From Oscillospiraceae bacterium (GTDB lineage: Bacteria; Bacillota; Clostridia; Oscillospirales; Oscillospiraceae), in contig JAFTXW010000021.1 in the NCBI GenBank assembly GCA_017461445.1, positions 1 to 42,304 of the forward strand: a stretch of 42,304 bases of DNA, written 5' to 3'. A program made the translations under genes and the position numbers. How positions within the stretch are numbered: the stretch's first letter is position 1; the number at the start of each line of letters is the position of its first letter. Shown one piece after another: positions 1 to 7,151 of this stretch. The notes beneath the pieces were generated by a model. That model saw only the letters and a program-made list of their open reading frames with translations. It ran no database searches and was not told where the DNA came from.

Positions 1-121
1 CAAGCAGCAGTACAACCTGGGTGCCGTTATCGGTATCTTCACCTTCGTGGTTCTGGCCGTCGTGGCTCTGGTCACCTACCGGAACTCCGGATCTTACAAG
101 GATGAGGAGGGCTTCAAATAA
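1..121 (+). CDS. ABC sugar transporter permease, MalF-type (C-terminal end only)
   Basis: Only the last 39 codons are inside the window; the reading frame enters at base 2 and stops with TAA at 119-121. The translated tail holds one hydrophobic segment (IGIFTFVVLAVVALVTY) followed by a short charged cytoplasmic tail ending EEGFK, which is how MalF-type inner permeases of maltose/maltodextrin importers end. The stop codon overlaps the ATG of the next permease gene by one base, so the two are translationally coupled. The assignment rests mostly on the neighbouring MalG-like gene; the piece itself is too short for a family call alone. Confidence 0.75.
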   Translation, partial: KQQYNLGAVIGIFTFVVLAVVALVTYRNSGSYKDEEGFK

Positions 122-993
122 TGGCTAAGAAACCTGCTTCCATGAAGACCAAGCGACTGGTCACCGACATCGTGGTTCATGCCTTCCTGGTGATCGTGGC
201 TGTCGTCTGGCTGATCCCCTTTGTCTGGCTGGTGGCCCACAGCTTCCGCGGCGAATCCACCGCGCTGTTTACCAAGACCTTCCTGCCTACCCAGTACACC
301 CTGAGCAACTACATCAAGCTGTTCACCGAGGTGGACTCCATGAACTTCCCCCGGATGTTCATGAACACCTTCGTGATCGCCATCTTCTCCTGCCTGATCT
401 CCTCCTTCTTCGTTCTGGGCGTTTCCTACTGCACCAGCCGCGTGAAGTGGAAGATGCGTAAGACCTACATGAACATGGCCATGGTCATCAACCTGTTCCC
501 CGGCTTCATGTCCATGGTGGCCATGTACTTCCTGCTGAAGGCCATGGGTCTGACCGAAGGCTCCAACATCCCCATCGCTCTGGTCATCTGCTACTCCGCA
601 GGTGCCGGCACCGGCTTCTATGTCATGAAGGGCTACATGGATACCATCCCCAAGGCCCTGGACGAGGCCGCAATGATCGACGGCTGCACCCGCTGGCAGG
701 TCTTCACCAAGATCACCCTGCCCATGTGTAAGCCCATGATCGTCTACCAGGTCATCACTGCCTTCATGGGCCCCTGGATGGACTTCGTTCTGGCTAAGAT
801 CATCGTCCGCGCCGAGGCTGAGTACTACACCGTCTCCATCGGCCTGTGGAAGATGCTGGAAATGGAATTTGTCAACAACTGGTTCACCCGCTTCTGCGCC
901 GGTGCCGTTTGTGTGGCCATCCCCATCTCCATCCTGTTCATGATCACCCAGAAGTTCTATCAGGAAGCCATGGGCGGTGCCGTCAAGGGTTAA
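121..993 (+). CDS. ABC sugar transporter permease, MalG-type
   Basis: Inner-membrane permease of a binding-protein-dependent carbohydrate importer (CUT1 family), 290 residues, the usual length for MalG. Six hydrophobic segments are visible, the first at about residues 18-40. The EAA loop that contacts the ATPase is clear: DEAAMIDGCTRWQVFTKITL, near residue 180, followed by P-M-x-KP. The start ATG overlaps the stop of the preceding permease, and its own stop touches the following amylase gene. With an amylase next door, maltodextrin or starch oligosaccharides are the likely cargo; substrate is inference. The binding protein and ATPase are not in the window. Confidence 0.9.
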   Translation: MAKKPASMKTKRLVTDIVVHAFLVIVAVVWLIPFVWLVAHSFRGESTALFTKTFLPTQYTLSNYIKLFTEVDSMNFPRMFMNTFVIAIFSCLISSFFVLGVSYCTSRVKWKMRKTYMNMAMVINLFPGFMSMVAMYFLLKAMGLTEGSNIPIALVICYSAGAGTGFYVMKGYMDTIPKALDEAAMIDGCTRWQVFTKITLPMCKPMIVYQVITAFMGPWMDFVLAKIIVRAEAEYYTVSIGLWKMLEMEFVNNWFTRFCAGAVCVAIPISILFMITQKFYQEAMGGAVKG

Positions 994-998
994 TGCCT

Positions 999-2678
999 AT
1001 GAAGCGGCTGACACAACTTCTGTGCCTGCTGCTTGTGGCCGCCTTCCTGGTTGGCTGTGCCCCTCAGGGGCAAACTGAAGATCCCACCACCGCCCCCGAT
1101 TCGTCGGGGGCGTCTGTGGATTCTACCCAGCCTCAGGAGGCCGTGCTGACCGAGCAGGCCATTGCTGAGCTTTCCGCTCTGGGCGAAAGCCCCGACGACA
1201 ATTACCGTGTCTTCTACGAAATTTTCGTCTATTCCTTCTGCGATTCCAACGGCGACGGCATTGGCGACCTGCAGGGTGTCATTTCCAAGCTGGATTATCT
1301 GCAGGAGCTGGGCATCAACGGCATCTGGTTCATGCCCATCCATCCCAGCCAGTCCTACCATAAGTACGACGTGCGGGATTATTACGACATCGACCCCGAC
1401 TACGGTACCATGGCCGACATGGAGCAGCTGCTTGCTGAGTGCAATGCCCGGGGCATCAACGTCATCACCGACCTGGTCCTGAACCACACCGGCGACGACC
1501 ACGAATGGTTCCTCACCGCCTGTGAGTATCTGCGGAATCTCCCCGCCGGTGCCGAGCCGGATGTGAGCGAATGCCCCTATGTGGACTACTACTACTTCAG
1601 CAAAGAAGCCGGCTCCGGCTACCATGCCATCAGCGGCAGCCAGTGGTACTATGAAGGAAAATTCTCCCCCGATATGCCCGACCTGAACCTGGGCAATGAG
1701 ACCGTCCGTGCCGAGATCCGGGACATCATGCAGTTCTGGTTCGATAAGGGCGTGTCCGGCTTCCGTTTGGACGCAGCCAAGGAGTTCTACTCCGGCGACG
1801 TGAACGCCAACGTGGAGGTGCTCAGCTGGATCCAGGAGACCGCTACCTCCATCAAGGAGGACGCTTACCTGGTGGCAGAGGTCTGGGAAGGCTTCGGCCA
1901 GGTGACCAACTACTACAAGAGCGGCATCACCAGCCTCTTTAACTTCCCCTTCGGCAATACCGACGGCAAGGTGCCCGCTGTTGTCCGGGGCGCGGGCAAT
2001 GCCAAGACCGTCAGCTCCTACGCTAAAGCCCTGGAGCAGGCGGACACGGCGTACCTGGAGGCCAACCCCAATTACATTGATGCCCCCTTCGTCAGCAACC
2101 ATGACGTGGGCCGAATCGCGGGCTTCGTTGCCCGGGACGAGCTGAAGATGAAGATGGCCGGTGCCATGAACGTGCTCATGAGCGGCAGCTGCTTCATCTA
2201 CTACGGCGAGGAGATCGGTATGACCGGCTCCGGCAACGACCCCTCCAAGCGGGCACCCATGTACTGGAATGCCGAGCGGAACAACGGTGTCACTGACCCG
2301 CCTCCCGAGTGCGAGCTGCCCGAGAGCTATCCCCTCGCCAGTGCCGAGGAGCAGCGTGTGGACGATTCCTCTCTGTATAACTACTACCGTCAAGTCATCG
2401 CCCTGCGCAAGGCTATGCCTGTGATCTCCCACGGCCGTACCACTGCGGAGGAAGCACTGAATGTAAACTGCATCAGTGCCCAGCGGAAGACCTGGGGCGA
2501 GGAAGAGTGCATCATCCTGCTGAACATCCAAACCGAGGGCACCACCGTTGACCTCTCCGCCTACGAGGGCTGGACCCTGGCCGCCTCTATCAGTGCCGAC
2601 GGCAACCCCATCACCCTGGAGGGCACCTCTCTGAACATGCCCGCCTACGGCCTGGCCGTTCTGGTGCCTGCTGAATAA
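999..2678 (+). CDS. GH13 alpha-amylase-family lipoprotein
   Basis: Predicted extracellular, lipid-anchored alpha-glucan hydrolase of 559 residues. It opens with a lipoprotein signal peptide (MKRLTQLL...) and lipobox LVGC, with Cys20 as the anchor. GH13 conserved regions are all present: DLVLNHT, GFRLDAA with nucleophile Asp258, AEVWE with acid/base Glu294, and NHDVGR with Asp369. An early GIWFMPIHPSQSYHKYDV stretch is the usual beta2-alpha2 region. The start at 999 is chosen because AAGGGT at 985-990 gives good spacing and the product begins M-K-R; an ATG at 993 would add two residues and overlap the malG stop. It probably cuts starch or maltodextrin at the surface for the adjacent importer. 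The exact specificity (amylase, neopullulanase, oligo-1,6-glucosidase) cannot be read. Confidence 0.92.
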   Translation: MKRLTQLLCLLLVAAFLVGCAPQGQTEDPTTAPDSSGASVDSTQPQEAVLTEQAIAELSALGESPDDNYRVFYEIFVYSFCDSNGDGIGDLQGVISKLDYLQELGINGIWFMPIHPSQSYHKYDVRDYYDIDPDYGTMADMEQLLAECNARGINVITDLVLNHTGDDHEWFLTACEYLRNLPAGAEPDVSECPYVDYYYFSKEAGSGYHAISGSQWYYEGKFSPDMPDLNLGNETVRAEIRDIMQFWFDKGVSGFRLDAAKEFYSGDVNANVEVLSWIQETATSIKEDAYLVAEVWEGFGQVTNYYKSGITSLFNFPFGNTDGKVPAVVRGAGNAKTVSSYAKALEQADTAYLEANPNYIDAPFVSNHDVGRIAGFVARDELKMKMAGAMNVLMSGSCFIYYGEEIGMTGSGNDPSKRAPMYWNAERNNGVTDPPPECELPESYPLASAEEQRVDDSSLYNYYRQVIALRKAMPVISHGRTTAEEALNVNCISAQRKTWGEEECIILLNIQTEGTTVDLSAYEGWTLAASISADGNPITLEGTSLNMPAYGLAVLVPAE

Positions 2679-2690
2679 TTTGTGTTTTTG

Positions 2691-2740
2691 TGTCATTGCG
2701 AGCAAGTGTGCGCACCTGTGCGCACACTTGCGTGGCAATC
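2691..2740. repeat. REP-like imperfect palindrome
   Basis: A 50-base palindromic element sits between the amylase gene and the traX-like gene. It begins GTCATTGCGAG and ends CGTGGCAATC, with a long inner stem CAAGTGTGCGCA / TGCGCACACTTG around a CCTG loop. No T-run follows, so it is not a classical terminator, although it could stop or protect the amylase transcript. From memory, palindromes of the form CATTGCGAG...CGTGGCAATC are dispersed in many Clostridia genomes; only one copy is seen in this window, so repetitiveness is inference. Confidence 0.6.
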
Positions 2741-2784
2741 TCCATATTCGAAAGAGATCACCGAACCCCTGAAAGGAGAGTCCC

Positions 2785-3552
2785 ATGGAACGACTCAGCG
2801 ATAATTCACCCTCCGGAATTTCCGGAAATGCCCTCAGAACCTGGGGCCTTCTTTTCCTGGCTGCCGGTGCCATTGGCCGGGGCCTGCTGCAGACCCGCCT
2901 GCTGGGGGTGGGCAGTGCCAATACCCAGCAGCTGCTGGCGGCAATGGACGCCAACATGGGCGCGGCCACCCTGGCTATCGTCCTGCAGGCCATTGAGGCC
3001 TGCGCCATGCCCATCTTCGCCTTCCTGCTGCTGGAGGGCTTCCAGCATACCTCCAATTTTAAGAACTACCTGCTGCGTGTCCTGGGCGTGGCCGTCCTCA
3101 GCGAGATCCCCTATAATCTGGCGGTCTCCGCAAAGCTGCTGGATACGGCTACCCGGAATCCCGTCTTCGGCCTGGTGCTGGGGCTGGTGGTGCTGTACCT
3201 CTATGACCGTTTCCCGGGCAAGACCTTCCAGAATGTGCTGATCAAGGTGCTGGTCACCGTGGCCGCGCTGGTCTGGGCAAGTATGCTGAACATTGAGGGA
3301 GCCTCCTGCCTGGTGGTGATCCTGGCCTGCCTGTGGGCCTTCCGGGCGAAGCCGATGCTGCGCAATTTTGCCGGTGCTACCGGTGCTATCGTGTGCAGCA
3401 TGATCTCCCCCTTCTACATGGCGTCCCCCATGGGCATCCTGGTGGTGCATATGTATAACGGCGAAAAGGGTAACGTGAACCGCATGGTCAGCTACCTGGC
3501 CTATCCCGCTCTCCTGCTCCTGGTAGCCGCCGCCTGCTGGCTGGTTTTCTGA
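2785..3552 (+). CDS. TraX-family membrane protein
   Basis: Integral membrane protein of 255 residues with about eight hydrophobic segments. It matches the TraX family, whose F-plasmid founder N-acetylates conjugative pilin. The recognisable part is near residues 60-115: MPIFAFLLLEGFQHTSN, KNYLLRVLGVAVLSEIPYNL, the family's 'EGF-hTsn-kYllRL-SEiPf' pattern. Length is normal. The start follows an AAAGGAGAG ribosome site at about 2770-2778. It stands alone between a REP-like palindrome and its own terminator, so no plasmid context is present. In Clostridia such chromosomal TraX proteins are common and of unknown role; acyl transfer to an envelope component is a guess. Confidence 0.85.
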   Translation: MERLSDNSPSGISGNALRTWGLLFLAAGAIGRGLLQTRLLGVGSANTQQLLAAMDANMGAATLAIVLQAIEACAMPIFAFLLLEGFQHTSNFKNYLLRVLGVAVLSEIPYNLAVSAKLLDTATRNPVFGLVLGLVVLYLYDRFPGKTFQNVLIKVLVTVAALVWASMLNIEGASCLVVILACLWAFRAKPMLRNFAGATGAIVCSMISPFYMASPMGILVVHMYNGEKGNVNRMVSYLAYPALLLLVAAACWLVF

Positions 3553-3562
3553 ACAAAGCAAG

Positions 3563-3590
3563 ATCCCTCCGCGAAAGCGGAGGGATTCTT
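3563..3590 (+). terminator. Terminator after traX-like gene
   Basis: Perfect 10-bp stem ATCCCTCCGC (3563-3572), GAAA tetraloop, GCGGAGGGAT (3577-3586), then TCTT. It begins 11 bases after the TraX stop codon. The T-run is short, but the stable stem and GNRA loop make a rho-independent terminator likely. Confidence 0.8.
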
Positions 3591-3785
3591 GCGTGTAACC
3601 ATCATTTGCCGCCCCGGCGCGGTGTGCGAAGCCGAGCTCTGCGCCAAGCATCCAACCGCTTCCAAGTTGACCTCTAAATTCCCAGCGAAACTCTACACTC
3701 CGCCCTTCCCGCTCCCAACTCTGCCGCGTAAGCATTTTGCACCGAAAAAAAAACAAAAAATATGGGATTTTAACAAATTTTACAG
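3591..3785. other. Non-coding stretch upstream of gap
   Basis: The 346-base gap between traX and gap holds a terminator at its left end and the gap promoter and leader at its right end. In between I see no convincing gene. A 74-codon open frame at 3589-3813 has a proline/lysine-rich composition unlike a real protein and no ribosome site. The last 40 bases before the promoter are very A/T-rich (a run of nine A, then AAAAAATATGGGATTTTAAC), which could act as an UP element for RNA polymerase. Confidence 0.5.
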
Positions 3786-3814
3786 TTTACAACCAGAGAA
3801 GGATGTTGTATAAT
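3786..3814 (+). promoter_or_regulatory. Sigma-A promoter of gap
   Basis: TTTACA at 3786-3791, a 17-base spacer, and a perfect TATAAT at 3809-3814, preceded by an A/T-rich tract. This is the best housekeeping promoter in the window and fits a highly expressed glycolytic gene. Transcription should start near 3820, giving a leader of about 80 bases. Confidence 0.85.
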
Positions 3815-3849
3815 GAATCCGTACGGGAATATCGAAACCGTACGAATTC
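3815..3849 (+). promoter_or_regulatory. Inverted repeat at gap transcription start
   Basis: GAATCCGTACGG (3815-3826) and CCGTACGAATTC (3838-3849) form an inverted repeat with 11 of 12 positions matching and an 11-base loop, starting directly after the -10 box. It may be an operator overlapping the start site or a 5' stem that stabilises the mRNA. No regulator can be named from the sequence. Confidence 0.6.
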
Positions 3850-3899
3850 CGAAACAAAATTTTGCTGCACCGCAGCAATTAAAAATGGAGGAAATTACC

Positions 3900-4916
3900 A
3901 TGTCTGTTAAAGTTGCAATTAACGGTTTTGGCCGTATCGGCCGTCTGGCTTTCCGTCAGATGTTCGGTGCTGAGGGCTTCGAAGTCGTCGCTATCAACGA
4001 CCTGACTTCTCCCAAGATGCTGGCTCACCTGCTGAAGTACGACTCCACCCAGGGCAACTACGCTGCTCAGGGCCACACCGTCGAGGCTGGCGAGGACAAC
4101 ATCGTTGTTGACGGCAAGAAGATCACCATCTACGCTAAGGCCAACGCTGCCGAGCTGCCCTGGGGCGAGCTGGGTGTCGACGTTGTCCTGGAGTGCACCG
4201 GCTTCTACACTTCCAAGGCTAAGGCTCAGGCTCACATCGACGCCGGTGCCAAGAAGGTCGTTATCTCCGCTCCCGCCGGCAACGACCTGCCCACTATCGT
4301 TTACAACGTCAACCACGAGACCCTGACCAAGGAAGACAACATCATCTCCGCTGCTTCCTGCACCACCAACTGCCTGGCTCCCATGGCTAAGGCTCTGAAC
4401 GATCTGGCTCCCATCGAGGCCGGCATCATGTGCACCATCCACGCTTACACCGGCGACCAGATGACTCTGGACGGCCCCCAGCGTAAGGGCGACCTGCGCC
4501 GCTCCCGTGCTGCCGCTGTGAACATCGTTCCCAACTCCACCGGTGCTGCAAAGGCTATCGGCCTGGTCATCCCCGAGCTGAACGGCAAGCTGATCGGTGC
4601 TGCACAGCGTGTTCCCACCCCCACCGGCTCCACCACCATGCTGAACGCTGTCGTGGCTAAGGAAGTCACCGTTGCTGAGATCAACGCTGCTATGAAGGCT
4701 GCCGCTACCGAGTCCTACGGCTACACCGAGGACGAGATCGTCTCCTCCGACATCATCGGCATGCGCTTCGGCTCCCTGTTCGACGCTACCCAGACCATGG
4801 TCAACAAGCTGCCCGACGGCAAGACCCAGGTTCAGGTCGTGTCCTGGTACGACAACGAGAACTCCTACACCAGCCAGATGGTCCGTACCATCAAGCACTT
4901 CGCTACTCTGCTGTAA
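3900..4916 (+). CDS. gap: Glyceraldehyde-3-phosphate dehydrogenase, type I
   Basis: Central glycolytic enzyme that oxidises glyceraldehyde-3-phosphate with NAD+ and phosphate to 1,3-bisphosphoglycerate in the cytoplasm. It has 338 residues, normal length. The NAD-binding Rossmann motif NGFGRIGR lies at about residues 8-15 and the active-site [12 protein letters not shown] near residue 150, with the catalytic Cys in SCTTN. The C-terminal [13 protein letters not shown] is also typical. The open frame extends 29 codons upstream, but ATG 3900 follows ATGGAGGAAA and gives the standard N-terminus [14 protein letters not shown]. Codon use is strongly biased (AAC, ATC, GGC, GCT), as expected for high expression. 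It is monocistronic, with its own promoter and terminator. Confidence 0.98.
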   Translation: MSVKVAINGFGRIGRLAFRQMFGAEGFEVVAINDLTSPKMLAHLLKYDSTQGNYAAQGHTVEAGEDNIVVDGKKITIYAKANAAELPWGELGVDVVLECTGFYTSKAKAQAHIDAGAKKVVISAPAGNDLPTIVYNVNHETLTKEDNIISAASCTTNCLAPMAKALNDLAPIEAGIMCTIHAYTGDQMTLDGPQRKGDLRRSRAAAVNIVPNSTGAAKAIGLVIPELNGKLIGAAQRVPTPTGSTTMLNAVVAKEVTVAEINAAMKAAATESYGYTEDEIVSSDIIGMRFGSLFDATQTMVNKLPDGKTQVQVVSWYDNENSYTSQMVRTIKHFATLL

Positions 4917-4944
4917 TTAACAGCTGAATAGAATTGCTCCTTCC

Positions 4945-4980
4945 AGACCGCCATCCCACCAGGGATGGCGGTCTTTCTTC
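4945..4980 (+). terminator. Terminator of gap
   Basis: Perfect 13-bp stem AGACCGCCATCCC (4945-4957), loop ACCA, GGGATGGCGGTCT (4962-4974), followed by TTCTTCTT. Classic rho-independent terminator 28 bases after the gap stop codon. Confidence 0.93.
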
Positions 4981-5012
4981 TTGAGAAAAGGAAGAGAAAT
5001 TGTTGTTTGTCA

Positions 5013-5067
5013 TACTGTGTCTACTGTAGGGCGGGGATCATGACCCAGTCCTACAGTAGACACAGTA
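5013..5067. repeat. Long perfect hairpin, 18-bp arms
   Basis: TACTGTGTCTACTGTAGG (5013-5030) and its exact reverse complement (5050-5067) enclose a 19-base loop that itself contains GGGATCATGACCC. No T-run follows on either strand, and the gap terminator has already ended the upstream transcript. The arms also hold a direct TACTGT repeat. It may be a small structured RNA, a dimeric operator site or a miniature-element remnant; the sequence alone does not decide. Confidence 0.7.
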
Positions 5068-5298
5068 CGTCAGACGATAATCTTTCGATAGCAGAACCGC
5101 TGTAAATATTGGGCCAAATTCGTACGGAAAACCACTATATCTTGTGTTCAATTCCAGATTTTTGCAGGCGTTTTGTTCCTGAAAAAAAGGAATTGTTAAA
5201 AGTTTTTGCCTGAAACTTAATGCTTTTTTAACAAATTCCCCACAAGTTCGGAATTTTTTCAAGGAAAATTGCGGAAAAACCGCAGGAAGGTCTTGCTA
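5068..5298. other. A/T-rich non-coding stretch before the pilus promoter
   Basis: The gap between gap and pilB is 507 bases. This part holds no credible gene on either strand; a 74-codon minus-strand frame (5038-5262) has a non-ATG start and no ribosome site. A small hairpin, TGCGG-AAAAA-CCGCA, lies at about 5270-5284, just upstream of the proposed pilus promoter. Nothing else is recognised. Confidence 0.4.
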
Positions 5299-5326
5299 TT
5301 GCGGGGAATTTGTGATATCTTATACT
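5299..5326 (+). promoter_or_regulatory. Candidate promoter of the pilus operon
   Basis: TTGCGG at 5299-5304 with a 16-base spacer to TATACT at 5321-5326. An alternative pairing is TTGCTA (5293) with TATCTT (5316). Either would start the transcript near 5330-5335 and leave a leader of about 90 bases before pilB. The match is moderate. Confidence 0.45.
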
Positions 5327-5347
5327 GCGTATAGATATGTAAATCCA

Positions 5348-5418
5348 GGAGTGTCCCATTTTGGGACTTCTCCCTTCCCATAGGCCGTGACCGTCCCCGT
5401 GGGGATGTGAAAGGAGAA
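5348..5418 (+). promoter_or_regulatory. Structured leader of pilB with possible SD sequestration
   Basis: Two mutually exclusive pairings are visible. In one, GGAG-GTCCC (5348-5357) pairs with GGGAC-CTCC (5363-5373) around an ATTTT loop. In the other, TTCTCC (5368-5373) pairs perfectly with GGAGAA (5413-5418), the pilB ribosome site, helped by CCCAT (5377-5381) pairing with GTGGG (5399-5403). This is the layout of a translational on/off switch. I do not recognise it as a cyclic-di-GMP riboswitch; the conserved GEMM core is not present. Confidence 0.45.
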
Positions 5419-5423
5419 AGACA

Positions 5424-7148
5424 TTGAGCGAGAAGCTGCTGAAATATCTGGTCGAACACGGTATGCTCACCCAGGAGCAGGCGGACCAGCTGCGCAAGGA
5501 CAGTGTTGAAAAGAAAAAGAGCATCCGGGAGCTGTTGAGTGAGAGCGGTTCCGTAACGGAGGAGCAGCTGCTGGAGGCCCTGGCCGCCGTGTCCCGGCTG
5601 CCCGTGGTGCGCCTGTACGAGGAGCAGATCCCCCTGGAGGTCCGCCAGCTGGTGAAGCCCGACCTGCTGCGCAGCAATGTGGTGCTGCCATTTGGCTTTG
5701 ATCCTGAGGATCACGGCACCATCCTGGTGGCCCTGAACGATCCCATGAACATCAAGGGCCGTGACCTGGTGGCCCATACCGGCAAGTGTCGGGTCCGTCC
5801 GTACCTTGCCACCACCAGCGATATTCTGCTGACCATCGACCGCTACTACGGCACCAGCGAAATGCTGGAGGCCGCGGAGATCTACGAGCGGGAAAATGAT
5901 GTGACCGCCTCTCTGGAGGAGACCATCATCCAGGAGGACGTCAACTCCTCCCCCGTGGTCATGCTGGTCAATTCCCTGGTGGAGCAGGCTGTCCGCCAGC
6001 GCGCTTCCGATATCCATGTGGAGGCGGAGCCTGACCGTGTCCGTGTCCGCTGCCGTGTTGACGGCGTGCTCTACTCCACCGCCAATTACAGCCTGAAGCT
6101 GCTGCCCGCCATCGTGGCCCGTATCAAAATCGTCAGCGGCCTGGACATCTCCGAAAAGAGAAAGCCCCAGGACGGCCGCTTCACTGTTACCGTTGACCAC
6201 CGGGAGTACGACATTCGTGTGTCCACCCTGCCCACGGTCTACGGCGAAAAGTGCGTGCTCCGACTGAACCAGAAGAAGGCCCTCAGCCGCAACAAGAAGA
6301 CCCTGGGCCTTTCCGATGAGGATATGGTCAAGTTTGACCGGATCCTGAGCCATCCCAACGGCATCGTGCTGGTCACCGGCCCTACCGGTTCCGGTAAGTC
6401 CACCACTCTGTATACCGCCCTCAGCGAGCTGAACAACGACACGGTGAACATCATCACGGTTGAGGACCCTGTGGAAGCCAACATTGAGGGCATCAACCAG
6501 GTGCAGGTGAACGTGAAGGCCGAACTGACCTTCGCCAACGCCCTGCGCTCCATCCTTCGTCAGGACCCTGACATCATCATGATCGGTGAGATCCGTGACG
6601 GCGAGACCGCATCCATCGCCGTCCAGGCTTCCATCACCGGCCACCTGGTGGTCAGTACCCTGCATACCAATGACACCGCCAGCTCCGTCACCCGTCTTCT
6701 GGACATGGGTGTTGAGAGCTATCTGATCGCCGACTCCACCGTGGGCATCATTGCCCAGCGTCTGGTCCGCCGCCTGTGCCCCCACTGCCGCAGGGAGCGG
6801 GCACTGCTGGAGCACGAGGCTGATTATTTGGAGCTGTCCCCCAAGGACCGGGCGAAGCAGACCATTTTTGAGCCCGTAGGCTGCCAGCGGTGCAACGGCA
6901 CCGGCTACTACGGACGTATCGGCGTTTATGAGATCATGGAGATCACCCCCCAGCTGCGGGGCTTGATCGCCCGCCGGGCTCCCACCGATTCCATTCGGGA
7001 GACCGCCATTGGCGAGGGTATGCTGACCCTGCGCCAGAGCGTCCGCCGCCTGGTGCTGGACGGCACCACCGCCATCTCCGAGATGCACAGCATTTCTGTG
7101 GAGGACTATGAGCAAATGTCTAATATCTCCCATACTGGAGAGGAATAA
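5424..7148 (+). CDS. pilB: Type IV pilus extension ATPase PilB
   Basis: Cytoplasmic hexameric ATPase that drives pilin polymerisation, 574 residues, normal for PilB/GspE. The N-terminal GspE-N (MshEN-like) domain covers about residues 5-140. The ATPase domain has Walker A GPTGSGKST at 319-327 (Lys325) and Walker B DPDIIMIGEIRD at 381-392 (Glu389). The zinc-binding tetracysteine loop typical of PilB is present: Cys452, Cys455, Cys487 and Cys490. The N-domain lacks the RLGxxL signature of cyclic-di-GMP-binding MshEN domains, so I do not claim ligand binding. Translation starts at TTG 5424, seven bases after AAGGAG (5411-5416); no ATG fits. It heads a co-directional run of pilus genes, with pilT three bases downstream. 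Confidence 0.96.
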   Translation: MSEKLLKYLVEHGMLTQEQADQLRKDSVEKKKSIRELLSESGSVTEEQLLEALAAVSRLPVVRLYEEQIPLEVRQLVKPDLLRSNVVLPFGFDPEDHGTILVALNDPMNIKGRDLVAHTGKCRVRPYLATTSDILLTIDRYYGTSEMLEAAEIYERENDVTASLEETIIQEDVNSSPVVMLVNSLVEQAVRQRASDIHVEAEPDRVRVRCRVDGVLYSTANYSLKLLPAIVARIKIVSGLDISEKRKPQDGRFTVTVDHREYDIRVSTLPTVYGEKCVLRLNQKKALSRNKKTLGLSDEDMVKFDRILSHPNGIVLVTGPTGSGKSTTLYTALSELNNDTVNIITVEDPVEANIEGINQVQVNVKAELTFANALRSILRQDPDIIMIGEIRDGETASIAVQASITGHLVVSTLHTNDTASSVTRLLDMGVESYLIADSTVGIIAQRLVRRLCPHCRRERALLEHEADYLELSPKDRAKQTIFEPVGCQRCNGTGYYGRIGVYEIMEITPQLRGLIARRAPTDSIRETAIGEGMLTLRQSVRRLVLDGTTAISEMHSISVEDYEQMSNISHTGEE

Positions 7149-7151
7149 GTA

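Noticed and set aside
990-3056. 688-codon antisense frame across the amylase and traX genes
   Set aside because: It runs through two clear sense genes and an intergenic palindrome and has no recognisable motif.
3589-3813. 74-codon plus-strand frame upstream of gap
   Set aside because: No ribosome site, starts inside the traX terminator and ends in the gap promoter; composition is not protein-like.
5013-5067. BlaI/CopY-type operator
   Set aside because: The TACTGTA-like arms lack the TACAnnTGTA spacing of that family.
5038-5262. 74-codon minus-strand frame between gap and pilB
   Set aside because: Non-ATG start without a ribosome site, runs into the perfect hairpin at 5013-5067, and resembles no family.
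5327-5423. Cyclic-di-GMP-I (GEMM) riboswitch in the pilus leader
   Set aside because: Such riboswitches often precede Clostridia pilus genes, but the conserved core and tetraloop/receptor sequences are absent; only local hairpins are seen.
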